Shown one piece after another: positions 9,651 to 18,939 of a stretch of 64,000 bases of DNA (position 1 is its first letter; each line of letters opens with the position of its first letter). The notes beneath the pieces are model-generated. The model was not told the DNA's origin. It made no database searches and saw only the letters and a list, made by a program, of their open reading frames with translations. Made by a program: the position numbers and the translations under genes. The DNA comes from Nocardiopsis sp. TSRI0078 (GTDB taxonomy: Bacteria; Actinomycetota; Actinomycetes; Streptosporangiales; Streptosporangiaceae): NCBI RefSeq assembly GCF_001905145.1, contig NZ_LWLB01000012.1, positions 310,001 through 374,000 of the forward strand, written 5' to 3'.

Positions 9651-10898
9651 ATGCCGAGTTCCGCCACCGGTACCGCCCCGTCCCGCCGCCCGTGGACCCT
9701 GCGCGCCGCGGCCCGCACGCGCTCCGCACGGGCGCTGCCCCCTGGACACCCCTTCGCGTGGCTGGACGGGGCCGCCCGCAGGCGCGCCGCGGCCGGACTC
9801 ACACGGCGCACCGTGCCCCGGGGCGCCGACGACGGCCTCCTGGACCTGGCGGGCAACGACTACCTGGGGCTGCTGCGCCACCCGGACGTGGTGCGGGCCG
9901 CCGCCGACGCCACGCGCGTGTGGGGCGCGGGCGCGGGCGGGTCGCGCCTGGTCACCGGGGACACCGCCCTCCACCACGAACTGGAGCGCGAACTCGCCGG
10001 CTTCTACGGCGCGGAGGCGGCGCTGGTGTTCTCCTCCGGGTACGCGGCGAACCTGGCGATGGTCACCGCGCTGGCCGCCCCCGACGGCGGCACCCCTCCC
10101 CTGGTGGTGTGCGACCGCCACAACCACGCCTCCCTCATCGACGCGACCCGGCTGGCCAGGGCCTCCGGCGCGCGCGTGGCGCTCTTCGACCACGCCCGGC
10201 CCGACCTGGCCGCCGAGGCGCTCGCGGCCGCCGGGGGGCGTGCCCTGGTGCTGAGCGACACCGTCTTCTCCGTGGACGGCGACCTCACCGACACCGCCTC
10301 CCTGGCCCGGGCGGCCCGCGAGCACGGCGCCGCGCTGCTGCTGGACGACGCGCACGGCCTGGGCGTGGTGGGCCCCGGCGGGCGCGGCACCGCCACCGCC
10401 GCCGGGCTGCGGGGCGCGGACGACGTCGCGGTGTCGGTGACCCTGTCCAAGGCGCTGGGATCCCAGGGCGGCGCGGTGCTGGGGCCGCTCCGGGTGATCC
10501 GCCACCTGGTGGAGACCGCGCGCACGTTCGTCTTCGACACCGGCCTGGCCCCGGCCCCGGCGGGCGCGGCCCTGGCCGCGCTGCGCGTGCTGCGCGCCGA
10601 GCCCTGGCGGGCCGGGGCGGTGCGCGAACGGGCCCGGGCCCTGTCGGAGGGCCTGCGCGGGCGCGGGCTGGAGACGAGTACGCCCGACGCCGCCGTGGTG
10701 TCCGTGACGGCGCCCTCCCCGGAGGCCGCCCTCAGATGGCGGGCGGACTGCCTCAGGGCGGGCGTGCGCGTGGGGTGCTTCCGTCCCCCGTCGGTGCCGG
10801 ACGGCCGGTCCCGGCTGCGGCTGACCGCCCGGGCGACCCTGGACGAGAGCGACGTCGGCCGCGTTCTGGACGTCATCGAGACGAACCGCCCCAGGTAG
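9651..10898 (+). CDS. bioF: 8-amino-7-oxononanoate synthase
   Basis: 415 residues. Condenses pimeloyl thioester with L-alanine to give KAPA, PLP-dependent. LDLAGNDYLGLLRHP, GAGAGGSRLVTG, LVFSSGYAANLA, LLLDDAHGLGVVG and the PLP lysine in TLSKALGSQGG (about residue 266) are all present. Start ATG 9651 with GAGGAGG ten bases ahead; the frame stays open upstream but that part is not conserved. An N-terminal Arg-rich extension of ~25 residues precedes the usual LxxRxL region. A possible -10 for the next gene (TAGTCT) overlaps the stop codon. Confidence 0.95.
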   Translation: MPSSATGTAPSRRPWTLRAAARTRSARALPPGHPFAWLDGAARRRAAAGLTRRTVPRGADDGLLDLAGNDYLGLLRHPDVVRAAADATRVWGAGAGGSRLVTGDTALHHELERELAGFYGAEAALVFSSGYAANLAMVTALAAPDGGTPPLVVCDRHNHASLIDATRLARASGARVALFDHARPDLAAEALAAAGGRALVLSDTVFSVDGDLTDTASLARAAREHGAALLLDDAHGLGVVGPGGRGTATAAGLRGADDVAVSVTLSKALGSQGGAVLGPLRVIRHLVETARTFVFDTGLAPAPAGAALAALRVLRAEPWRAGAVRERARALSEGLRGRGLETSTPDAAVVSVTAPSPEAALRWRADCLRAGVRVGCFRPPSVPDGRSRLRLTARATLDESDVGRVLDVIETNRPR

Positions 10899-10947
10899 TC
10901 TTTCGGGTGCACAGAACCCGTCCGTGACGTGGGAGGCAGCAGCGGCC

Positions 10948-12360
10948 GTGTCAGCACGTGGTGAGGACCCCGAGGTGCCGGAACCGCTCCCCGGCGACCC
11001 CTCCGCCGCCGACCCCGCACGAGGCGACGACCGTCCCGGCTCCGGCGGAGCCCCGGAGGGCGCCGACACCGCCGGTCCCGGCGGAGACGACGGCGACGGC
11101 CCTGACGGACCCGGCGACGGAGGCGACGACGGCGACGCAGGCGGCGACGGTGACGCTGGCGGCGGGCGGCCCCGCAGGAGGCGGCGCCGGGGCCGCGTCG
11201 CCGCCGCCGTCTCCCTCGTCCTGGTCCTGGCCCTGGTGGCCACCCTCGCTCTGCCCTTCACCCGCGACGGCCTGGTGTCCCTGTGGTGCGACCTCACCGG
11301 AGGCGTGTGCCCGGCCGAGGAGTTCCCCCCGATCACCGAGGACGAGGAGAGCGACGGGCGGGTCCGGATGGAGCCGGAGAAGGCCGCCCTGTGGGGCAAC
11401 TACGTGGCTCTGGGCGACTCCTACTCCTCCGGCGACGGCGCGGGCGACTACGATCCCTCCACCGCCGAGGCGGGCGGCTGCTGGCGTTCGGAGCACGCCT
11501 ACCCCCAGGTCGTCGAGGACGAGTTCGACTTCGCCGGCTCGCTGGCCTTCTACGCGTGCAGCAGCCACAAGGGCTCGGAGATGATCGACCAGATCGGCAC
11601 CCCCGAGTCGCAGATCGAGCGGGTCACCGAGAACACGTCCCTGGTGACCCTGGGCATCGGCGGCAACGACCTGGGGTTCATCCCCGTCCTGCGCACCTGC
11701 ATGATGCGGATGCCGCTGCTGGAGAGCAGCGTCTGCGTCGAGCAGGAGGAGGACATCGAGAAGCGGATGGACACCTTCGAGAAGACCCTGACCGAGATCC
11801 TCGGGGAGGTCCGCGACCGCGCGCCCGACGCACGCATCCTCGTCCTGGGCTATCCCCGGCTGTTCCCCGAGGACCCGCCGGGCATGTACTACACCCTCTC
11901 CAGAAGCGACCAGCTGTGGCTGAACGGGCTCGCCCAGCGGTTCAACGAGCTCATCCGCGACGTGTCCTACCGGGTGGACGGCGACGTGTACGGCTCTCGG
12001 GGGACCGGCAGCGTCGAGTACGTGAACACCTTCTCCGCCCTGACCGGGCACGAGGTGAGCGCCGAGGACGCGTGGCTGAACGGGATCGTGCTCGGCCAGC
12101 TGGGCGAGGGGCTGCGCGTGGACCGCGCCAGCTTCCACCCCACCGCCCAGGGGCAGATGTCCATCGCCGAGCGGGTGCGCCTGCAGATCGTGGAGGGCCC
12201 GGAGCGGGTGCTCTACGTGTCCCGGGAGACCCTGGACGGCGTCGACCCGGACCAGTTGAGGTCGGAGCTGGGCGGTCCGTTCGACCCCGCGCTCGATCCC
12301 GGGGCCTCGGAGGCGCCCGAGGTCCCGGACGCCGCCGACGGCGCCTCCGAGTCCCCGTGA
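10948..12360 (+). CDS. Membrane-anchored SGNH/GDSL hydrolase
   Basis: 470 residues. An acidic Gly/Asp-rich cytoplasmic tail (1-70) is followed by an Arg stretch and one membrane segment (~78-100), then an extracytoplasmic SGNH domain: block I VALGDSYSSGDGAG with the catalytic Ser, block III GIGGNDLGF, block V DRASFHPTAQGQ with Asp and His. This places it with secreted lipase/esterase-like hydrolases of actinomycetes; the substrate is unknown. GTG 10948 has GGGAGG 11 bases ahead; GTG 10924 in the same frame is the alternative. The C-terminus is an acidic Pro/Ala tail. Confidence 0.85.
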   Translation: MSARGEDPEVPEPLPGDPSAADPARGDDRPGSGGAPEGADTAGPGGDDGDGPDGPGDGGDDGDAGGDGDAGGGRPRRRRRRGRVAAAVSLVLVLALVATLALPFTRDGLVSLWCDLTGGVCPAEEFPPITEDEESDGRVRMEPEKAALWGNYVALGDSYSSGDGAGDYDPSTAEAGGCWRSEHAYPQVVEDEFDFAGSLAFYACSSHKGSEMIDQIGTPESQIERVTENTSLVTLGIGGNDLGFIPVLRTCMMRMPLLESSVCVEQEEDIEKRMDTFEKTLTEILGEVRDRAPDARILVLGYPRLFPEDPPGMYYTLSRSDQLWLNGLAQRFNELIRDVSYRVDGDVYGSRGTGSVEYVNTFSALTGHEVSAEDAWLNGIVLGQLGEGLRVDRASFHPTAQGQMSIAERVRLQIVEGPERVLYVSRETLDGVDPDQLRSELGGPFDPALDPGASEAPEVPDAADGASESP

Positions 12361-12379
12361 CCTGCCCGAGGGGACGGGC

Positions 12380-12402
12380 GCCCCGCCCGTACCCGGCGGG
12401 GC
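12380..12402. terminator. Hairpin between convergent SGNH hydrolase and rocD
   Basis: GCCCCGCC / GGCGGGGC stem with a 7-base loop, 20 bp after the hydrolase stop and 67 bp before the rocD stop. It may act in both directions. Confidence 0.5.
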
Positions 12403-12468
12403 ACCCTGTCACGGCCCGTCCTCGGCGCCTGGTCCCGCCTCACGCCGAGGACGCCCGCGTCCCGACCG

Positions 12469-13743
12469 CTAGCGGCCCTCCCTGAGCTTCGCGATCACCT
12501 CGGCGAAGCGGTCCAGGCCCCAGTTGAGGTCCTCCTCGCTGATCACGAGCGGCGGCGACATCCGTACGGTGGAGCCGTGCGTGTCCTTGACCAGGACGCC
12601 GTGCTCGGCCAGCCGCCTGCACAGCTCCTTGCCCGAGGCCAGCGACGGGTCGACGTCGATACCCGCCCACAGCCCGATGCTGCGCGCGGACACCACGCCG
12701 TCGCCGACGAACTCCTTCAGACGCCGTCCCAGCACCTCGCCCAGACGGCGCGCGTTCTCCAGGTAGGGGCCCTCGGACAGCATCCGGACGACCGTCCGCC
12801 CCACCGCGCCGGCCAGCGGGTTGCCGCCGAACGTGCTGCCGTGCTGGCCCGGCCGGATCACGCCGAGCACGTCCTCGTCGGCGACCATGGCCGACACCGG
12901 CAGGATGCCGCCGCCCAGCGCCTTGCCGAACAGGTAGGCGTCGGGGACCACCCCGCTGTGCTCACAGGCCCGGACGGTGCCGGTGCGGCCCAGTCCCGAC
13001 TGCACCTCGTCGGCGATGAACAGCACCCGTTCGCGGTCGCAGACCTCCCTGACCCGGGGCAGGAAGTCCTGCGGCGGCACGATCACGCCCGCCTCTCCCT
13101 GCACCGGTTCGATGAGGACCGCCGCGGTGGTGTGGTCGATGGCCTCCTCGATGGCGGCGGCGTCCCCGTAGGGCACCGTACGGAACCCCGGCGTGTACGG
13201 CCCGAAGCCCGTCCTGGCCTCCGGGTCGGACGAGAAGGAGATGATCGTGGTGGTGCGTCCGTGGAAGTTGGCGCCCGCCACGACGATGGTCGCCTCGTTC
13301 TCCGGGACGCCCTTGACCTCGTAGGCCCATTTGCGGGCCACCTTGATGCCGGTCTCCACCGCCTCGGCACCGGTGTTCATCGGAAGGACCTTCTCCTTGC
13401 CGACCATGTCGGCCAGGGCACCGACCCACGGGCCGAACTGGTCGTTGTAGAAGGCCCGGCTGGTCAGCGTCACCCGGTCGAGCTGCCGGTGCGCCGCCGC
13501 GAGCAGGTCGGGGTTGCGGTGGCCGAAGTTCATGGCCGAGTACCCGGCCAGACAGTCCAGGTACCTCCTGCCCTCGACGTCGGTCACCCAGGCACCGTGG
13601 CCCTCGGCGATCACGACGGGGAGTGGGGAGTAGTTGTGTGCCGACCGCGCCCCCGCGAGCGCGATGTGGTCCGTGCTGGAGAGTTCCGCTCCGCCGGGGT
13701 CTCCGGCCGAGTCATGCCGTCCCAGGTTCTGGGTGCTGCCCAT
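12469..13743 (-). CDS. rocD: Ornithine aminotransferase
   Basis: 424 residues. Transfers the delta-amino group of ornithine to 2-oxoglutarate, giving glutamate semialdehyde (arginine/proline catabolism). Conserved: SAHNYSPLPVVI, YLDCLAGYSAMNFGH, VLPMNTGAEAVET, NFHGRTTTIISFSSDP, LFIADEVQSGLGRTG and the PLP lysine in LFGKALGGG. ATG 13743 with GGAG seven bases ahead. Single gene, divergent from the acyl-CoA ligase across a region with a 12-bp inverted element. Confidence 0.93.
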   Translation of the reverse strand: MGSTQNLGRHDSAGDPGGAELSSTDHIALAGARSAHNYSPLPVVIAEGHGAWVTDVEGRRYLDCLAGYSAMNFGHRNPDLLAAAHRQLDRVTLTSRAFYNDQFGPWVGALADMVGKEKVLPMNTGAEAVETGIKVARKWAYEVKGVPENEATIVVAGANFHGRTTTIISFSSDPEARTGFGPYTPGFRTVPYGDAAAIEEAIDHTTAAVLIEPVQGEAGVIVPPQDFLPRVREVCDRERVLFIADEVQSGLGRTGTVRACEHSGVVPDAYLFGKALGGGILPVSAMVADEDVLGVIRPGQHGSTFGGNPLAGAVGRTVVRMLSEGPYLENARRLGEVLGRRLKEFVGDGVVSARSIGLWAGIDVDPSLASGKELCRRLAEHGVLVKDTHGSTVRMSPPLVISEEDLNWGLDRFAEVIAKLREGR

Positions 13744-14103
13744 CTAGCCGCTCCGATCACCATTGACCGATGTCAGACAAGTGATACCCACCGCCGGGCC
13801 CGGTAGCGCCCCTTCCGGCGGGATCCCCAAGAGTTGAGCAGATGATCCGGTGAGCCCACAAGAGGTGGTGCGTATCACAGCTCCCGGGCACGGCCCGAAA
13901 CCCCGGGGCGCACAAGCCCCGCCCACCCCCTGAGCGGGACTGTTGCCAGCACCGTGACCTGGGATGACACCCCTGGTGACGCGCTCCACAGCCCCGACGA
14001 CGATCGGGTGGTCCCCCGGCGGGTACCGTCGCACCAACAGCCACTCCGCCGCCGCGAGCCCCGAGCCGTGGACGGCCCGTCGATCGTGTCAGGGAGGCCA
14101 GGC
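13744..14103. promoter_or_regulatory. Divergent rocD/acyl-CoA ligase region with GTGATACnCACC inverted pair
   Basis: 360 bp with no gene. GTGATACCCACC at 13781-13792 and its inverse GGTGCGTATCAC at 13867-13878 match at 11 of 12 bases. One copy lies 38 bp upstream of rocD. The arrangement suggests a dimeric regulator binding two sites; the regulator is unknown. Confidence 0.4.
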
Positions 14104-15795
14104 GTGTCCATCCCCGCGTCCACGGACGTCCCCTTCTCCCTCTCCCGGCTGTTCGCCGCGGTCGCCGACGCCGTCCCCGACCGGACCGCCCTGGTCTCGG
14201 GTTCCCGGCGGCTCACCTACCGCTCCCTGCACGAGCGCTCGCTGCGCCTGGCCCGGCACCTGGTGGAGACGGGCGTGCGCCGGGGGGAGCACGTCGCGGT
14301 CCTGGCGTTCAACCGCGCCGAGTGGGTGGAGTCCTTCCTGGGGATCCTGCGCGCGGGAGCGGTCCCGGTCAACGTCAACTACCGCTACGTCGCGGGCGAG
14401 CTGCGGCACGTCCTGGCCGACTCGCACGCGGTCGCACTCGTCGTCGAGGACTCCCTGGCCCCGACGGTCGCCGTGGTCCGCTCCGACCTGCCCAGGCTCC
14501 GGCACGTACTGCTCGTCGCGGACGGTTCCGCGCGCGAGGCCGAGGGGGTCGACTACGAGCAGGCCCTGGCCTCGGCCCGCGGGGACACGTCGCTGCCGCC
14601 CACCAGCGGCGAGGACCACTACCTGCTCTACACCGGCGGCACCACGGGCTATCCCAAGGGCGTCCTGTGGCGGCAGGCGGACATCTTCCGCGCCGCGCTG
14701 GAGCGCCGTGCGCCGGGCGCGCCCCGCGCACGGACCCCGGAGGAGGTCGCCGAGCGCGCCACCCTCTGCTTCCCGCAGCGCATGCTGGTGCTGGGGCCGC
14801 TGATGCACGCGGCCGGGCAGTGGAACGCGCTGAGCATGCTGCTGTGCGGCAAGCGGGTGGTGCTGTACACCGACCGCAGCTTCCACCCGGACCGTGTGCT
14901 GGAGACGGCGCACCGGGAGGGCGTGCACACCGTGCAGCTGGTGGGCGACGCCATGGCCCGCCCGCTGGCCCGCCACCTGCTCACCGAACCCGGGCTGTGC
15001 CCCGAGCTGACCTCGGTGCGCTCCGGCGGCACCCCGCTCACCCCGGCGGTGCGCGCGCTGTGGCACGCCTGGCGCGGGGACGTGGCCCTGGCCGACTCCT
15101 ACGGGGGGTCGGAGACGGGCGTGTGCGGTTCGGCGACCGCGGCCGAGCAGGACGGCGGCGGCCAGGAGGAGGCCCAGGCCCTGTCCGGAGCCTCCGACAG
15201 CCGCAGTTTCACCATGGGCGGCAGCATCGCGGTGCTGGACGACTCCCTGCGCCCGCTGCCGCCGGGGTCCCCGGAGGTGGGGCGGATCGCGCGCACCGGC
15301 CGGATCCCGCTGGGCTACTACAACGACCCCCTGGCGACCGCCCGCACCTTCCCCACCGACGGCGAGGGGCGCCGCTGGGCGCTGTCCGGCGACTTCGGGA
15401 CCCGTGCGGCGGACGGCTCGATCGTGCTGCTGGGCCGGGGCAGCGTGGTCATCAACACCGCCGGGGAGAAGGTCTACCCCGAGGAGGTGGAGGCCGCGCT
15501 GAAGGCGCACCCCTCGGTGGAGGACGCCATCGTGGTGCCCGCCCCCGACGAGCGGCTCGGGCAGCGGGTGACCGCGCTGGTCTCGCTGGCCCGGAACGCC
15601 CGGCTGGAGGAGGCCGAACTGCGCGCGTACTGCCGCGTGCGGCTGGCGGGGTTCAAGGTGCCGCGGACCGTGCACTTCGTGGACCGGGTGCGGCGCACGG
15701 CGGTCGGCAAGCAGGACTACCGGTGGGCGGCGTCGGTCGCCCGTGTGGACGCGCCGGCGCCCGACACGGTCGGGCCGGACCCGCTCTCACGCTGA
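14104..15795 (+). CDS. Acyl-CoA synthetase (AMP-forming, FadD-like)
   Basis: 563 residues. Activates a carboxylic acid to acyl-AMP and then the CoA thioester. ANL motifs: YTGGTTGYPKGV (about 177-188), SYGGSETG, SGDFGTR, NTAGEKVYPEEVE, and the C-terminal catalytic lysine in VGKQDYRWA. The TGGTTG variant of the P-loop is typical of the fatty-acid/cholate-type FadD subgroup. GTG 14104 has AGGGAGG six bases ahead; the frame runs on upstream without conserved sequence. Substrate unknown; monocistronic. Confidence 0.88.
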   Translation: MSIPASTDVPFSLSRLFAAVADAVPDRTALVSGSRRLTYRSLHERSLRLARHLVETGVRRGEHVAVLAFNRAEWVESFLGILRAGAVPVNVNYRYVAGELRHVLADSHAVALVVEDSLAPTVAVVRSDLPRLRHVLLVADGSAREAEGVDYEQALASARGDTSLPPTSGEDHYLLYTGGTTGYPKGVLWRQADIFRAALERRAPGAPRARTPEEVAERATLCFPQRMLVLGPLMHAAGQWNALSMLLCGKRVVLYTDRSFHPDRVLETAHREGVHTVQLVGDAMARPLARHLLTEPGLCPELTSVRSGGTPLTPAVRALWHAWRGDVALADSYGGSETGVCGSATAAEQDGGGQEEAQALSGASDSRSFTMGGSIAVLDDSLRPLPPGSPEVGRIARTGRIPLGYYNDPLATARTFPTDGEGRRWALSGDFGTRAADGSIVLLGRGSVVINTAGEKVYPEEVEAALKAHPSVEDAIVVPAPDERLGQRVTALVSLARNARLEEAELRAYCRVRLAGFKVPRTVHFVDRVRRTAVGKQDYRWAASVARVDAPAPDTVGPDPLSR

Positions 15796-16214
15796 GGAGC
15801 ACGGTGCGCGGGCGCGGCGGGCCGCGGCCCTCCCCGAGTCCGCACCCCCGCACTGCGGAACTCCACACCCCAGCGGTAGGGAACCCTTCATTTCGGGCAC
15901 AGGGTCAATATGCTCCTACCCAGCCGAAACAGGGGTTCGGCGCCTTTCGGACAGCCTCCGGCCCGTCCCGCCGCCGTTAGACTGGCGTCTCCTGGTTCCG
16001 GGCCTCACGGTCTCCTCTCCCCCGCCCCGGCCCGGTCGGTGCGCCCGGCCGGTACCGGCGGATTTCATCGCGTGTCCAGTCGGGACCGTGGATCACGTGG
16101 ACAACCCCTGACTCACCCTCCACCCGTGCACACTGTGCGCGTGGGGTGGCACCACTAGGACGGAGGACGGCGCCCTCGCCCGGGTCCCGATCCGGGCGGC
16201 GCCCAACAACCCAG
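15796..16214. other. 419-bp intergenic region before the DUF368 gene
   Basis: No convincing gene. Upstream of DUF368, in-frame GTG codons (e.g. 16146) would give a non-conserved extension; a GGAGG at about 16166 has no suitable start behind it. A GC-rich hairpin-prone stretch follows the ligase stop (about 15805-15835). The middle (15870-15965) is locally less GC-rich and is the likeliest promoter location. Confidence 0.35.
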
Positions 16215-17144
16215 ATGCCAAAGTCAGTAGGCAGCTACATCTTCAACGCCGTGCGCGGAGCGGCCGTGGGCACCTCCGAGGCGGTGCCCGGCATCAGCGG
16301 CGGCACGGTCGCCCTGATCGTCGGACTGTACGACAAGCTCATCGGCGGCGCCGGCCACATGGTCAGCGGCATCAAGCGCTACGTCACCGACGTCCCGCGC
16401 GGACGCGGCAGGGAGCGGTCCCAGGAGCAGTTCCGCCAGGTGGACTGGAGCGTGCTGGTCCCGGCCCTCGTCGGCATGGCGGTGGCCCTGGTGCTGGCGC
16501 TGCTCCTCATCGCGCCCCTGGTCGAGGAGCACACCCAGTACGCCTACGCCCTCTTCTTCGGGCTGGTGCTCGCCTGCCTGTGGGTCCCCTACACCGGTGC
16601 GGGCAGGCGGTGGCGGGCCTGGCACTACCTCCTCGCCCTGGTCGTGGCCGCACTGTTCTTCTTCCTGACCGGGCTGCCCGGAGCCAACCTGCCCGCGCAC
16701 CCGGCCGTGCTCTTCCTCGTCGGTGCCGTGGCCGTCTGCGCCCTCGTCCTGCCCGGCATGTCGGGCTCGTTCATCCTGCTGACCGTCGGTCTGTACGAGC
16801 CGACCAAGGACGCGGTGGAGCACCTCGACTTCGTCTACCTGGGGGCCTTCGCCCTCGGTATGGTCACGGGCCTCTCCCTGTTCGTGAAGTTCCTCCAGTT
16901 CCTTCTGGAGAACTACCACCACGTCACCCTCGTCGTCCTGACCGGGCTCATGGCCGGGTCGCTGCGTGCACTGTGGCCGTGGCAGACCGAGGAGCGCGAG
17001 ATCCTGCCCATGACCGAGGTCCCGCTGACGCTGGCCTTCGCCGCCGTCGGCTTCGCCGTGGTGACGGCGGCCATCGTGTGGGAGCACCGCAAGCGCGGCC
17101 GGATGGCGGAGGCCGAACACCACCAGGCGCCCACCCGCGTCTGA
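16215..17144 (+). CDS. DUF368 polyprenyl-phosphate transporter (PopT-like)
   Basis: 309 residues, about eight membrane helices. The two inverted signature motifs are clear: [22 protein letters not shown] near the N-terminus and [18 protein letters not shown] in the middle. DUF368 proteins have been identified as undecaprenyl-phosphate translocases that return the lipid carrier to the cytoplasmic face after cell-wall polymer synthesis. The start ATG 16215 is set by conservation ([16 protein letters not shown]); its ribosome site is poor, so an upstream GTG remains possible. Followed after 19 bp by DedA, a second family with the same proposed role. Confidence 0.85.
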   Translation: MPKSVGSYIFNAVRGAAVGTSEAVPGISGGTVALIVGLYDKLIGGAGHMVSGIKRYVTDVPRGRGRERSQEQFRQVDWSVLVPALVGMAVALVLALLLIAPLVEEHTQYAYALFFGLVLACLWVPYTGAGRRWRAWHYLLALVVAALFFFLTGLPGANLPAHPAVLFLVGAVAVCALVLPGMSGSFILLTVGLYEPTKDAVEHLDFVYLGAFALGMVTGLSLFVKFLQFLLENYHHVTLVVLTGLMAGSLRALWPWQTEEREILPMTEVPLTLAFAAVGFAVVTAAIVWEHRKRGRMAEAEHHQAPTRV

Positions 17145-17163
17145 GGACGGGAAGGACGACCCC

Positions 17164-17856
17164 ATGGCGACGAGTCCGTGGACGGCCGCCCCGGCGGCGG
17201 AGGGAGCCTCGGCCCACCAGTACGAGGGCTTCGTCGGGTGGGTCCTGAACCTGATGAACACCCTGGGCGAGCCGGGCGTGGGCGTGGCCCTGTTCATCGA
17301 GACCTTCTTCCCCCCGGTACCCAGTGAGGCGGTCCTGCCCGGTGCGGGGTTCCTCGCCTACTCCGGGGAGATGAACGTGTGGCTCGCCGTCCTGTGGGCG
17401 ACGGCCGGCGGCCTGGTCGGCGCGTGGGGCTTCTACGGGATCGGCGCGCTCCTGGGCCGTGACCGCACGGCGCGACTGGTCCGGAGGACTCCGCTGCTGG
17501 AGATCGAGGACTTCCACAGGGCCGAGCGCTTCTTCGCCCGGTTCGGCGCCGCCGCGGTCCTCCTGGGCCGGTGCGTGCCCGTGGTGCGCAGCTTCGTCTC
17601 GATCCCCGCCGGGGTCGAGCGGATGCCTCTGCTCAGGTTCTCCCTGTACACGGTCATCGGTTCCACGGTGTGGAACACGGTCTGGATCGGCCTCGGCTTC
17701 GCCTTCGGGCCGGCCATCCAGCCCGTCCTGCTCCGGTGGAGCGGCCTCATCAGCAACGCCGTACTCGTGGTCATCGGCCTGCTGGTGCTGTGGTTCGTCC
17801 TCGTCCGTGTCCGCAGGCGGGCCAGGGCCCGCGGGTTCGAGGGCACCTCCGGCTGA
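17164..17856 (+). CDS. DedA-family membrane protein (candidate undecaprenyl-phosphate flippase)
   Basis: 230 residues. [21 protein letters not shown] is the DedA re-entrant motif with the essential Glu; the second conserved block is [25 protein letters not shown] with its Arg residues. Three to four membrane helices follow. DedA (SNARE-associated/VTT fold) members include UptA-type undecaprenyl-phosphate transporters. Ribosome site GGAAGGA ahead of ATG 17164. Almost certainly co-transcribed with the DUF368 gene and closed by a terminator at 17857. Confidence 0.88.
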   Translation: MATSPWTAAPAAEGASAHQYEGFVGWVLNLMNTLGEPGVGVALFIETFFPPVPSEAVLPGAGFLAYSGEMNVWLAVLWATAGGLVGAWGFYGIGALLGRDRTARLVRRTPLLEIEDFHRAERFFARFGAAAVLLGRCVPVVRSFVSIPAGVERMPLLRFSLYTVIGSTVWNTVWIGLGFAFGPAIQPVLLRWSGLISNAVLVVIGLLVLWFVLVRVRRRARARGFEGTSG

Positions 17857-17885
17857 GGACGCCCGGGGCCGCCCTCCGGGCGTCC
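17857..17885 (+). terminator. Terminator of the DUF368-DedA operon
   Basis: GGACGCCCGG / CCGGGCGTCC, 10-bp perfect stem with 9-base loop, beginning directly at the dedA stop. It separates this operon from the thiD riboswitch. Confidence 0.65.
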
Positions 17886-17956
17886 CCCGCCCCGGGATAC
17901 CCTCCCTGGAGAACACCCACAAGCACATACGGAGTGGGGGCCGCCGCGGCCCCCGC

Positions 17957-18036
17957 GGCGCGGGGTGCCGGGACACCGTCCCGGCTGAGAGCACACCCGT
18001 CGAACCTGCCCTAGTTAGCACTAGCGAAGGAACGCC
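17957..18036 (+). promoter_or_regulatory. TPP riboswitch (THI element) upstream of thiD
   Basis: All conserved blocks are in order: CGGGGTGCC (17961-17969), GGCTGAGA (17983-17990), ACCCGTCGAACCTG (17995-18008) and GCGAAGGAA (18025-18032). P1 can form from GGCG 17957-17960 with CGCC 18033-18036. The 3' conserved block GAAGGA is itself the thiD Shine-Dalgarno sequence, five bases before ATG 18038. Thiamine diphosphate binding would therefore hide the ribosome site: translational control. A separate GC hairpin (17936-17954) lies just upstream. Confidence 0.93.
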
Positions 18037-18037
18037 C

Positions 18038-18841
18038 ATGAGCGCGTACAACATCGTGTCCGTCGCCGGCAGCGACCCCAGCGGGGGCGCGGGGATCCAG
18101 GCCGACCTCAAGGCCTTCTCCGCGCACGGGACCTTCGGGATGACCGTGGTCACCGCGCTGACCGCCCAGTCCACGCGCGGCGTCACCGGGGTCCACCCGG
18201 TCCCGGTCGAGTTCGTCGTCCGGCAGATGGACACCCTCTTCGGCGACGCCACCGTGCACGCGGTCAAGGTGGGCATGCTGGGCACCTCCGAGGTCACCGG
18301 GGCGGTGGCCGAGGCGATCGGGCGCCACGCGCTCGCGAACGTGGTGGTGGACCCGGTGATGGTCGCCAAGAGCGGCGACCGGCTGCTGGAGTCCTCCGCC
18401 GTCGAGGCGCTGCGGAGCGAGCTGCTGCCCCGCGCGGACCTGATCACCCCGAACCTGCCCGAGGCCGCCGACCTCCTGGAGGAGCCCGAGGCCGCCGACC
18501 TGGCGGCGATGCGCGCCCAGGCCGTGCGGCTGCTGGACCTGGGGCCCCGCCGGGTCCTGCTCAAGGGCGGTCACCTGTCCGGCGGGGAGAGCGTCGACGT
18601 CCTGGTCTCCCGTGACTCCGACCCGGTCGAGTTCCGCGCCCCGAGGGTGGCCACCCGCAACACGCACGGCACCGGGTGCACCCTGTCCTCCTCGATCGCG
18701 GCCCTGCTGCCGCAGCGCCCGGACGTGGCCGCGGCGGTGGGCGACGCCAAGGCCTACCTGACCGAGGCCATCCGGCGCGCCGACGGGATCGACGCGGGCG
18801 GCGGCCAGGGACCGGTGCACCACTTCCACGCCTGGTGGTAG
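18038..18841 (+). CDS. thiD: Hydroxymethylpyrimidine / phosphomethylpyrimidine kinase
   Basis: 267 residues. Two successive ATP-dependent phosphorylations of HMP to HMP-PP for thiamine synthesis. Ribokinase-type fold: [20 protein letters not shown] at the N-terminus (HMP-binding), [34 protein letters not shown], and the anion-hole/catalytic motif [14 protein letters not shown]. Start ATG 18038 is fixed by the riboswitch-embedded ribosome site. Regulated by thiamine status; monocistronic with a terminator after it. Confidence 0.95.
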   Translation: MSAYNIVSVAGSDPSGGAGIQADLKAFSAHGTFGMTVVTALTAQSTRGVTGVHPVPVEFVVRQMDTLFGDATVHAVKVGMLGTSEVTGAVAEAIGRHALANVVVDPVMVAKSGDRLLESSAVEALRSELLPRADLITPNLPEAADLLEEPEAADLAAMRAQAVRLLDLGPRRVLLKGGHLSGGESVDVLVSRDSDPVEFRAPRVATRNTHGTGCTLSSSIAALLPQRPDVAAAVGDAKAYLTEAIRRADGIDAGGGQGPVHHFHAWW

Positions 18842-18874
18842 GAGCGGCGCATCGGCGAGGACGCGAGCGCACGA

Positions 18875-18906
18875 GGGGACCGGCACGGAGCCGGTCCCCC
18901 CTTTCC
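18875..18906 (+). terminator. Terminator after thiD
   Basis: GGGGACCGGC / GCCGGTCCCC, perfect 10-bp stem, 5-base loop, followed by CCCCTTT. It can also end the convergent symporter transcript. Confidence 0.7.
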
Positions 18907-18939
18907 GCCGTCCCCCGCCCTACGGGGGAGCCGGGTCCG

